Shown here: in pieces, positions 16,111-22,995 of the stretch
How the letters are laid out: each line of letters opens with the position of its first letter
Numbering within the stretch: position 1 is the stretch's first letter
Source: Aeriscardovia sp.
GTDB taxonomy: Bacteria; Actinomycetota; Actinomycetes; Actinomycetales; Bifidobacteriaceae
Assembly (NCBI GenBank): GCA_017632535.1
Contig: JAGBRC010000025.1
Coordinates: 1 to 32,583, forward strand
Reading direction: 5' to 3'
DNA: 32,583 nt
Program-made: the position numbers and the translations under genes
The notes under the pieces: generated by a model
What the model saw: only the letters and a program-made list of their open reading frames with translations
The model's database searches: none
What the model was told of the DNA's origin: nothing

Positions 16111-16986
16111 TCAAGCCCGGCAGGCAGGCAGGGAAGAAAGGCGGCCGGAAGAGATGTCCTGCAGGGCCAAAAAGGCTTGCGAAAGCGTGGATACTGGGAC
16201 GACTTTCAGCCCCGCAGGGATTCTGGAAGAAAGGATCTGGGCGCAATTGGCCTCGGGCGCCAAAAAGAAGGCGGCGCCGTCCCTTTTGGCCGCGATCATT
16301 TTGGATGCCACGCCCCCTACTTGCCCCACTTTCCCCGAGCTCGAGATCGTTCCGGTTCCGGCCACGTCCTTTCCTCCCGTAAGATTTGTCCCTTCCGCCT
16401 TCTCTACCAGCCCCAAGGCGAATACTAGACCGGCCGAAGGGCCGCCGATAGGGCCGGATTCTATCTTCGCCTTTGCGGCGGCAGATCCCGGCAGCCCCCG
16501 GGAGTCCAAAAAGGCCTGAGCGGCCGCCTTAGCCGAAGCCTTGGCCCCAGCCATGAGCTTTTCCTGGCTGGCTTCGTCTTGGGAAAGGGAGGAGCCTATG
16601 GGGAAGACGACCTCCCTGGGAAGGACCCTGGAGTCGCGTTCAAAGTAGCCCGCTATAGCCATAAAGGCCGGAACGGTGCTGGAGGGGGAGCCCAGAACGT
16701 TCACGGTGACGATGTCCAGGGAGCCGGAGGGGGAAAAGGAGGATTTTCCCACTCCGCTTATGGCCTCTCCTGCGAAGCTCACCTTCCTGTCCCCGTAGTT
16801 GAGCACGGCCGGGCCCAGCACGTTCATCGTGGGCCCGGGCTTTTCAATCACATAGTTGGTGGGGCAAAACAGCAGGGCCACAATCACTATGGCCACGGCC
16901 CAGTAGGCATGCCTGGCGACTTTGGCAGCGTAGCCTTTGAAAAAGCCCCGGCCCTTCCCTCCGTCTCCCAAATCCATAACTTTCAT
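16111..16986 (-). CDS. Membrane-anchored Lon-like (S16) protease lacking PDZ
   Basis: This 291-residue protein has an N-terminal membrane anchor (about residues 28-42, WAVAIVIVALLFCP) followed by an extracytoplasmic region. It ends in a Lon-type serine-lysine protease domain: GGPSAGLVFALGL with S184, LTGGKDVAGTGTI, and QVGGVASKMIAAKRDGA with K229. S-K spacing is 45, close to Lon. It is homologous to the YlbL/Rv3194c family, which is usually about 340-370 residues with a PDZ domain between anchor and protease. Here the sequence goes from the YFERDSRVLPREVVFPIGS block almost directly to the protease domain, so the PDZ domain is absent. The start is ATG 16986, with GGGAG 11 bases upstream, or ATG 16977. 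The gene diverges from the DUF2342 gene. Confidence 0.87.
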   Translation of the reverse strand: MKVMDLGDGGKGRGFFKGYAAKVARHAYWAVAIVIVALLFCPTNYVIEKPGPTMNVLGPAVLNYGDRKVSFAGEAISGVGKSSFSPSGSLDIVTVNVLGSPSSTVPAFMAIAGYFERDSRVLPREVVFPIGSSLSQDEASQEKLMAGAKASAKAAAQAFLDSRGLPGSAAAKAKIESGPIGGPSAGLVFALGLVEKAEGTNLTGGKDVAGTGTISSSGKVGQVGGVASKMIAAKRDGAAFFLAPEANCAQILSSRIPAGLKVVPVSTLSQAFLALQDISSGRLSSLPACRA

Positions 16987-17061
16987 TAAAGTATGATCTC
17001 CCTACAAAAGAAAACCTACCCATTTCCTATGATTTTGAGATAATACAGAAAAACGAACGGA

Positions 17062-18432
17062 ATGGATTGGAAAAGAAAGAAAGCCATGGATTCTAACGAA
17101 CTTCACAGATGGCTCATTCAGTCTTTCGGAGAGGAAGGCGGGGAAATGGCGTGGAAACAGTTTTCCTCGCTGCCCGAATCTGTGAAAGACGAGCTGCTCT
17201 CGGGCTCCCAGCCCCTCCCGGATCCGGAGGAGATGAGGAAGGTGTTTTCGGCCTTCAGGGCCGCCGGAGGGAGCGGGGGGCAAGGAAGCCTAGGAGCCGT
17301 AAACCGCCCCCTGACAAGCGAAATGGCCCTCAGGACCGCAGACGAGAAGCACTTTAAAAACTCTGTCTCCGCCCTCCAGTTCGATCGGCTTTCGCAGGCC
17401 TTGAGCTCTGCAAACCTCTGGCTGGACTCTGCCACTTCCACCCTCCCCCTTCCCGAAAAGACAAAGGTCCTCACTCCCCGCCAGTGGACGGAAGGGGCGG
17501 TGGGGGCCTGGTGCTCGCTTGTCTCCCCCCTGGCGCAGAAGACTACCGACACCATAGTCTCCTTCTTTAAGCAGCAGGGCGGCCTCGAAGGCCTTACCGG
17601 GATTTTTGCCGGCCCTATCCCGATCCCCCTGCCGGACGGCGTAGCCCCCGATCCCGCAGCGCTCCTTCAAAATGCGGTGAGGACCAATTTCGCCGTGCAG
17701 CTTGGGGAAGCTATAGGGCAAATGAGCTCCCTCACCCTCGCAAGCTTCGACTACGGGATAAGGACCGTCGGAGGGAAGGCCGGAGCCCTCATTCCGGAAA
17801 ACCTCGACACCTTCGCCAAAGAGGCCGAGCTTGCCCAAGAGGAGGTATACGCCTTTTACGCCTTAAGGGAGATGGCGTATGCCAGGCTCTACAACTCCGC
17901 TCCTTGGATAGAGGGGCAGATATCCGCCCTCGTCTACCAGTACTCCCGCGGCTTCGAGCTCGACACTTCCGACGCCGAAGAGAACATCGGCGAAGCCGAT
18001 CTCATGAGCCCGGACGGCATGGCGAGCCTGGTTAATTTCTCTGCCCTTAAGGCCAAAGACTCGGAAGATCAAAAGCGGGCGAGAGAGGAGCTTCAGAGGC
18101 TTTTGACCCTGGTGGAAAGCTGGGTCGACTGCGTGACTTGGAGGGCCGGGAGCGCGTTTATCTCGAGGATTTCAGAGCTCAGGGAAATGATGAGGAGGAG
18201 GAGGGCAGAAGGAGAGATGACGGGAAAGCCCCTCGCCCGCCTCATGGGCCTGGGCCTCGACCCAAAGTACATAAGGGAGCTCTCCGCCAAGTGGGACAAG
18301 CTGAGCGCAGACGTGGAAAAAAGAGACAGCCTCTGGTCCCATCCCCGCCTCCTTTCAGAAGTCGACGGACAAGGGGAAGATGAAGGCGGAAGCGACTGGG
18401 ACTCCGATCTTAACGACCTTCTGAAGGGCTGA
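17062..18432 (+). CDS. DUF2342/zincin-like putative hydrolase
   Basis: This 456-residue cytosolic protein belongs to the actinobacterial DUF2342 family (putative hydrolase, sometimes labelled F420-biosynthesis-associated). Recognisable parts are a C-terminal helical domain with ALREMAYARLYNSAPWIEGQ (about 267-286), where the family has a REAAHxRLF-like metal motif, and LVESWVDCVTWRAG (family: LVEGWVDxV). In this copy the family's histidine is Tyr (Y273), so metal binding may be impaired. The N-terminal third (to about residue 110) is low in recognisable features, and the tail is acidic. The start is ATG 17062 or ATG 17086; neither has a strong site. Its 3' end overlaps uvrD by 23 bases tail to tail. 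The neighbourhood protease/DUF2342/UvrD resembles that of mycobacteria. Confidence 0.85.
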   Translation: MDWKRKKAMDSNELHRWLIQSFGEEGGEMAWKQFSSLPESVKDELLSGSQPLPDPEEMRKVFSAFRAAGGSGGQGSLGAVNRPLTSEMALRTADEKHFKNSVSALQFDRLSQALSSANLWLDSATSTLPLPEKTKVLTPRQWTEGAVGAWCSLVSPLAQKTTDTIVSFFKQQGGLEGLTGIFAGPIPIPLPDGVAPDPAALLQNAVRTNFAVQLGEAIGQMSSLTLASFDYGIRTVGGKAGALIPENLDTFAKEAELAQEEVYAFYALREMAYARLYNSAPWIEGQISALVYQYSRGFELDTSDAEENIGEADLMSPDGMASLVNFSALKAKDSEDQKRAREELQRLLTLVESWVDCVTWRAGSAFISRISELREMMRRRRAEGEMTGKPLARLMGLGLDPKYIRELSAKWDKLSADVEKRDSLWSHPRLLSEVDGQGEDEGGSDWDSDLNDLLKG

Positions 18433-19789
18433 AAGGCAAGAACCTGCTGAGGTTGGAAGGGGAGGGGAGAAAGAGGATGGAAAGCTTCTCTTTTGCCCGC
18501 GTCGCCCCGACGTACAAGATCCTCCTCTCTTCTTCCTCCTCCCCCACCCTCTCTGTGCCTATGAAGAGGACGGCTTGGTCCCATTCGAGCCCCTTGGCGG
18601 CATGGATGGTGGAAAGGGCGATCCTGCCCTCCCCCTCGCAGCCAGGAGGCCCGAAAGGGACCTTTTCTTTCAACAGTTCGGCCGCCAAGGCGTCCAGATC
18701 CCTGCGGGTCCTGGCCAAAATGGCGAAGCTTTTAACAGGGTCTTTGGACTTGGCCAGCTCTACCGCGCCTCGGAGGAGGGATGGAAAATCTTTGAAGCTC
18801 CGCCTTTCTAGCGAGCCGCGCGCCTTGGATCCGGCCCTCAGCCGGGCGTACTTTTCCGCAGACAGCGCCAAAATCCCGTTGGCGCACCTTATGACCTCCC
18901 TGCCGGATCGGTAGTCAAAAGAGAGGGGGATCTCCCGGTAGGGAGCGGGGAAGTCCGCTTTGGCGTGGGAGAGAAACCAGCCGGAAGATCCTGCAAAAGA
19001 GTAGATGGTCTGGGCGGCATCCCCCACCACGCACACGCTCTGCGCCCGGGAGGCCCAAAACTTCAAAATGGCGTGCTCGGCGGGGGAGACGTCCTGGTAC
19101 TCGTCCACCGTTACGCTCTCAAATGCCCCTGAGACCAGCTTTCTGGCCTCACGGGAAGCTTCAAGAATTTTTAAAAGCAGGATGAAAATGTCTCCAAAGT
19201 CTATCGCCCCCGCCTCTTTTTTGGCCTTTTCATAAGCCTGCCAGGCCGCCTTGAACCCGGAAGGGAGGGAGAAAGAAGAGTAGGAGGCGGCCTCTTCGAG
19301 CTCGCTTGGCCCCACCAGGGAGCTTTTCGCCCATTTGAGGGCGCCGAGGTATTCTCCGATCCGTTCTCCGGCTCCGGCCGCCTTTTCAAAGAGGGCGCAA
19401 GATCCGCGCTCGTCTACCAGGTTGGGGAAAGGGGAGAGGGCGAAGAGGGACCAGAGGCGCCGAAGCTGCGCTAGAGCGAGGGAGTGGAAGGTGGAGACTT
19501 TGACTTTCTCGGGCGCAGAGAGGGAAAGAAGGCGCCCCTTCAAAGCGTCTGCGGCCCGCCTGGAAAAGGCTACGGCCAAGGTCCTGGCCGGATCCCACTC
19601 CCCTTTTTCCAGGCCCAGGGCTATGCGGGCGCAAACCGTCGAAGTCTTTCCGCTCCCCGCCCCGGCCTTAAGGCACAGCGTCCCCTCCAGGCACTCCGCC
19701 GCCTCCCTCTGGGCAAAGTCCAGCCTGGAAAGGAGGCCGTCTAGGGCTTTTGCCTCTTTTCCTTCGCGGGGCGGGGCGTTCTTAATCAT
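18410..19789 (-). CDS. Compact UvrD/Rep-type DNA helicase
   Basis: This 459-residue superfamily 1A helicase unwinds DNA 3' to 5' using ATP, in repair or replication restart. All core motifs are visible: Q motif LDFAQREA, Walker A KAGAGSGKT (41-49), TFHSLALAQLRR, Walker B VDEYQDVSP, motif III VVGDAAQTIYSFAG, motif IV LSFDYRSG, motif V LSTIHAAKGLEWD, and motif VI ILYVGATRAKE. It is much shorter than UvrD/PcrA (650-750) and UvrD2, mainly because the 2B subdomain and C-terminal extensions are small or missing. The start is ATG 19789, at MIKNAPP; further upstream the frame runs antisense through the APH-like gene and is a shadow. There is no Shine-Dalgarno site. TACAAT lies 11 bases upstream, so the transcript may be nearly leaderless. 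Confidence 0.9.
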   Translation of the reverse strand: MIKNAPPREGKEAKALDGLLSRLDFAQREAAECLEGTLCLKAGAGSGKTSTVCARIALGLEKGEWDPARTLAVAFSRRAADALKGRLLSLSAPEKVKVSTFHSLALAQLRRLWSLFALSPFPNLVDERGSCALFEKAAGAGERIGEYLGALKWAKSSLVGPSELEEAASYSSFSLPSGFKAAWQAYEKAKKEAGAIDFGDIFILLLKILEASREARKLVSGAFESVTVDEYQDVSPAEHAILKFWASRAQSVCVVGDAAQTIYSFAGSSGWFLSHAKADFPAPYREIPLSFDYRSGREVIRCANGILALSAEKYARLRAGSKARGSLERRSFKDFPSLLRGAVELAKSKDPVKSFAILARTRRDLDALAAELLKEKVPFGPPGCEGEGRIALSTIHAAKGLEWDQAVLFIGTERVGEEEEERRILYVGATRAKEKLSILFLPSPSNLSRFLPFSPSEGR

Positions 19790-19817
19790 TGCAACACCAG
19801 ATTGTATTATTTTTTTT
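19782..19817. promoter_or_regulatory. Divergent promoter pair between uvrD and the APH-like gene
   Basis: Only 28 bases separate the two start codons. The sequence ATTGTATTAT (19801-19810) reads TATTAT (19805-19810) toward the plus strand, 7 bases before GTG 19818, and TACAAT toward the minus strand, 11 bases before ATG 19789. Neither start has a Shine-Dalgarno site, which fits leaderless transcripts. No convincing -35 boxes were found. Confidence 0.5.
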
Positions 19818-21335
19818 GTGACGTATATCGACTTTTTCAAGGCCTGCGCCCTCACGTCGGCCGCGGCCCCCAAGCTGGACATCATGGAGGCCGGGGTTAT
19901 GACGGGGGAGGGGGACGAAAAAATCGGTGTGAACGCCCTCGAAATAAGGACGGCCTCCAACCGCAGGTGCGTGTCGTACCTGTCCAAGACCCAAGCCGGA
20001 ATCTCGGCCCTAAAGGAGCGAGAAAGGGCCGAAGAGGTATTGGAAGGGGGGCTGGATCTCTCCGAGGAAGGGGTGAAAGTGGAAAGGCCCCTCCTAGGCT
20101 CTGCCCAGGAGGGGCTCGAGGGGGAGGGGTACTTCGTCTTGATCTGTTCCTTTTCCCCGGGAGCCCCTTCGCCTCTGAGGGGGCTTTCCGAAGAGGAGTG
20201 CCTCTCATTTGGCAAGGCGGTGGGGGCCGTGCACTCCGAGGGCCCGGAGCCCTTCCAGGCTTTCAAAACGTTTTCCGCCCCCTCTATACGCTTTGAGCTG
20301 AGAGAGTGGGTGGAGAGGCTGAGAAACCGGGGATGCGCCCCCGGCCCCGTTTTGGACGCCTGGGAAGAGCTCGCCGCCACCGACGCCCTCTGGGACTTTT
20401 CCCCCTCCCTCGTGCACGGAGGGTGGAAAGCGGGGGAAGCGAGGTTTGCGGGGGGATCTGTCAGCGCCCTCTTGAAGTGGGAGAGAGCGGAAGTGAGCGA
20501 TCCGGCGAGGGACTTGGAGTGGATGTTCGAAGAGAACCTGGGGCAGAGGCAGACTGACGCCTTCATGCAGGGCTACGGCATGGCCATGGGGGACTCTATG
20601 GATCCCTTCATCCTCCCCAGGGCGAAGCTGTGGAGGCAGATGGAAATGGGCGCGGCCCTCCTGGAAGCGCAAAAAGGCGGACAGGAAGAGAAAGCGAGAG
20701 GGCTTTCCCAAAAGCTCCTGCGCCTGAGCGAGGAGCTAAGGCAGATAGTCCCCAAAAAGCCTGCAGCCCCCCTCCCGGAGGGAGTGGAGCCCCCCGCCGC
20801 CCCGCCGCAGCAAATGCCTTCCCAGGACCCTGAAGTTTCAAGCACCAGAGTCCAGCCCAAAGCCGGGGGCGAAAGCGAAAAGAAAGAGGAAAAGGAGGAA
20901 GAGGAAGCCGAAAAGGAGGGCGCAGGAAAGGCAGAGGAGCCTGCAAAGCGGGATCCCGCCATAAACGCCGCCCTCTGGCAAGTGGCGGTGAGGGCGGCGC
21001 TGGCACAGAGGGAGGGCAGGGATCTTCGAGCGGAGCTGGACGCCCAGAAGGCTGCGGCCGAGGCAGCAGAGGACCCCGAAGAGAAGTCCACGTCGATGTT
21101 CAGCGCGATGAGCTTTGCGGCAGACAAGGAAGCCCCCTCGCTGGGGGCGCCGGTGCGCGTGAAGGAGGGGGGCAGCGCCATGGACGGGGGAGAGGCCCCG
21201 CAAAGGCAAAAGCCCCCTAAAAGCTCCACCGCGCTTTTAGGCTCCCCCTTCGCACCTCAGATCCCTCCCCAAGACGAGCCTTCGGAGAGCACCACTAAAG
21301 TTATAGAAAAAATTGACGGGAATACAAATGAGTGA
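19818..21335 (+). CDS. APH/ChoK-like pseudokinase with acidic C-terminal extension
   Basis: The 505-residue product has an aminoglycoside-phosphotransferase-like fold in its first ~300 residues, with a C-lobe block SLVHGGWKAGEARF (H200) then SALLKWERAEVSDPARDLEW. In active family members these read HGDxxxxN and (D)W-E...GDPA-D. Here the catalytic Asp (G202), the metal Asn and the DW Asp (Lys) are all replaced, so phosphotransfer is unlikely. The C-terminal 200 residues are Pro-, Glu-, Lys- and Ala-rich and probably disordered, with a helical stretch RDPAINAALWQVAVRAALAQ. The start is GTG 19818, just after TATTAT and without a ribosome site. The first residues (FKACALTSAAAPKLD) fit the family N-terminus, whereas the upstream frame is antisense to uvrD. 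DUF3107 and VKOR follow with overlaps. Confidence 0.78.
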   Translation: MTYIDFFKACALTSAAAPKLDIMEAGVMTGEGDEKIGVNALEIRTASNRRCVSYLSKTQAGISALKERERAEEVLEGGLDLSEEGVKVERPLLGSAQEGLEGEGYFVLICSFSPGAPSPLRGLSEEECLSFGKAVGAVHSEGPEPFQAFKTFSAPSIRFELREWVERLRNRGCAPGPVLDAWEELAATDALWDFSPSLVHGGWKAGEARFAGGSVSALLKWERAEVSDPARDLEWMFEENLGQRQTDAFMQGYGMAMGDSMDPFILPRAKLWRQMEMGAALLEAQKGGQEEKARGLSQKLLRLSEELRQIVPKKPAAPLPEGVEPPAAPPQQMPSQDPEVSSTRVQPKAGGESEKKEEKEEEEAEKEGAGKAEEPAKRDPAINAALWQVAVRAALAQREGRDLRAELDAQKAAAEAAEDPEEKSTSMFSAMSFAADKEAPSLGAPVRVKEGGSAMDGGEAPQRQKPPKSSTALLGSPFAPQIPPQDEPSESTTKVIEKIDGNTNE

Positions 21336-21573
21336 AAAAAAGGAAATAATGGTCACAATCGGCCTCAAAGACATCCAGGGGACGGTGGCCATCACTACCC
21401 AGCAAGATGCCAAAGAGGTAATGGAAAAGATTGAAAGGGCGGTAAGCGAAGGAGGGCACTGCCTCATAGAGGGCCAAGACGGCCAAAAGCTCCTGATTTC
21501 CGGGCCCTCAGTGGGCTTTGCGAGGGTGGAGCCGGTGATACACCCCATGATGGGCTACATGCGGACTTCCTGA
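21328..21573 (+). CDS. DUF3107 family protein
   Basis: This small soluble protein of 81 residues (74 if started at ATG 21349) belongs to DUF3107, an actinobacterial family of about 70-76 residues with no known function. The match is the strand pattern VTIGLKDIQGTVAITT followed by a helix (DAKEVMEKIERAVSEG) and LLISGPSVGFARVEP. ATG 21328 overlaps the stop of the preceding gene (ATGAGTGA), while ATG 21349 has the better site (AAGGA) and the family-like N-terminus MVTIGL. It ends with TGATG, sharing one base with the VKOR start, so translation is probably coupled. Confidence 0.88.
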   Translation: MSEKKEIMVTIGLKDIQGTVAITTQQDAKEVMEKIERAVSEGGHCLIEGQDGQKLLISGPSVGFARVEPVIHPMMGYMRTS

Positions 21574-22190
21574 TGGGTTGGAAAGGCAGGTGGAGGCAGG
21601 GGCCCGCGTGGCTGTATTCGGTCATGCTCGCCTCCTCCCTCCTGGCCGAAGTGGTCTCTTTCGCCCTCTCTTCCGACACCCTAAAGATTGCGGCCAATCC
21701 GGCAGTAGAGCTGGGATGCGACATAAACGCCGTTGTCTCCTGTTCTACAGTGGCCAAGAGCTGGCAGGCCGATTTTTTAAATTTCGGCGGCTTTAAAATC
21801 CCGAACTGCTTTTTGGGGATATGCTTTGAAGCGGTATTCGTCACGGTGGCCGTGTTGGGCCTGGCCGGGGCAAAGCTTCCCAAATGGTTTTCTTTTTGTT
21901 CGTGGGCGGGAAACCTTTCGGCCCTGGCCTTTACCTACTGGCTCTTTTCTCAGGAGCTCTATTCTATAAACGCCGTGTGCCCGTGGTGTTTGACCCTGAT
22001 GTTTTCCACCACCGTCCAGTTCATGGCCCAGAGCCACGCCGCGGTGACCGTGCAGGATCTGCCCAAAGGGAGGCTCCAAAAGGCCCTGGCTTCCTACTAC
22101 CGCCCTTCTTTGGACCTGTTTGTGGACGCGGCCTGGATCCTCGTCCTCCTGCTTTTGATCTTCGTAAGGGACGGATCCAGGCTGTTTTAA
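21573..22190 (+). CDS. Vitamin K epoxide reductase (VKOR) family protein
   Basis: This 205-residue integral membrane protein has four to five hydrophobic segments. Bacterial VKOR homologues reoxidise the DsbA-type disulfide-forming enzyme and pass electrons to quinone, replacing DsbB. The four expected cysteines are visible: a loop pair in LGCDINAVVSCSTV (about residues 50-58) and the redox pair CPWC (about 136-139) next to the helix that binds quinone. No partner DsbA or fused thioredoxin domain lies in the window. The start is ATG 21573, overlapping the DUF3107 stop by one base. The stop (22188-22190) is inside a small AT-rich palindrome. Confidence 0.92.
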   Translation: MGWKGRWRQGPAWLYSVMLASSLLAEVVSFALSSDTLKIAANPAVELGCDINAVVSCSTVAKSWQADFLNFGGFKIPNCFLGICFEAVFVTVAVLGLAGAKLPKWFSFCSWAGNLSALAFTYWLFSQELYSINAVCPWCLTLMFSTTVQFMAQSHAAVTVQDLPKGRLQKALASYYRPSLDLFVDAAWILVLLLLIFVRDGSRLF

Positions 22191-22204
22191 AAGCCCTTTA
22201 AAAC
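22184..22204. terminator. AT-rich palindrome between convergent genes
   Basis: GTTTTAAA and TTTAAAAC are perfect 8-base inverted arms around AGCCC. The hairpin includes the VKOR stop and ends two bases before the stop of the convergent TRIC gene. It may be a weak bidirectional terminator, though the stem has little GC. Confidence 0.45.
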
Positions 22205-22205
22205 T

Positions 22206-22973
22206 TTACTTGTGGTGCAAAAGCCCCCGGGAGGACCCGTCCTTCTTTTTCTTGGTCACCCTCTTTGGAGAGTGCAAAGAGAGGGGCTGGCTGCGCTTGA
22301 CGGCCCCCGGCATGGTCCAGTCCAGCTTTACAGACAGCAATCTCAGCGTCACCGTTATCACCACTATCAAGACGTCCAAGAGGACTTCGGTGGTGAAGTT
22401 TATCCAGTTGTAAATGTAGGCCTTGCAGACGAAGACTGTGAGGATGGAGGCCACGATCGCGGGGACGAGGTAGAGGTGCTTGTCCCTTATTATCACGGGG
22501 ACTTCGTTCAGTATGACGTCCCTGCACACCCCTCCCCCGACGCCGGTCACGACGCCTACAAAGATCGCAGTTATGGCCGGCATGTGGTAGGCCAGGCCCT
22601 TGGTGGTCCCGTCTATTGCGAAGAGGGCCAGGGCCAAGGCGTCGAAAATGGTGTTGGTCCAGTACAGCTTTTCAACTTCCGGGTGCAGAAATATTACGCA
22701 CAGCCCCGCCAGGATCGCTATCCCCAGGTACCAGTAGTTAGTGAGGTTGGTGGGCGGGATGCAGCCTATCAACACGTCCCTTATAGTGCCACCGCCGAGG
22801 GCAGTGAACCAGGCGGCGATCATGATGGAGAAAGAATCGAACTGCCTCCTGCAGGCCGCCATGCCCCCTATCATTCCGCAGAAGAAAGTGGCCAGGTACT
22901 CCACAAGAAGGAAGAACCAGTTGCTCTCCAGCGGCATGGGCGTGGAAATAGTTATCTGCGCAGCCAAAAGCAT
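22206..22973 (-). CDS. TRIC/UPF0126 (YicG-like) membrane protein
   Basis: This 255-residue membrane protein has about seven helices arranged as two homologous halves. Each half carries the family signature: ALGGGTIRDVLIG at about residues 58-70 and GVGGGVCRDVILNE at about 143-156. Prokaryotic members are trimeric cation channels, and some of this group have been connected with glycine uptake; the substrate here is unknown. The C-terminus is a basic, Ser/Lys-rich cytoplasmic tail of about 40 residues. The start is ATG 22973, seven bases after GGAGG. It begins 22 bases after the ileS stop, so it is probably read from the ileS promoter. Confidence 0.92.
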   Translation of the reverse strand: MLLAAQITISTPMPLESNWFFLLVEYLATFFCGMIGGMAACRRQFDSFSIMIAAWFTALGGGTIRDVLIGCIPPTNLTNYWYLGIAILAGLCVIFLHPEVEKLYWTNTIFDALALALFAIDGTTKGLAYHMPAITAIFVGVVTGVGGGVCRDVILNEVPVIIRDKHLYLVPAIVASILTVFVCKAYIYNWINFTTEVLLDVLIVVITVTLRLLSVKLDWTMPGAVKRSQPLSLHSPKRVTKKKKDGSSRGLLHHK

Positions 22974-22995
22974 CTTCGAGCCTCCAACAAGGCGC

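Noticed and set aside
19790-20566. N-terminal extension of the uvrD frame
   Set aside because: The stretch is Ser/Pro-rich, lies antisense to the APH-like gene and precedes the natural helicase N-terminus at ATG 19789.
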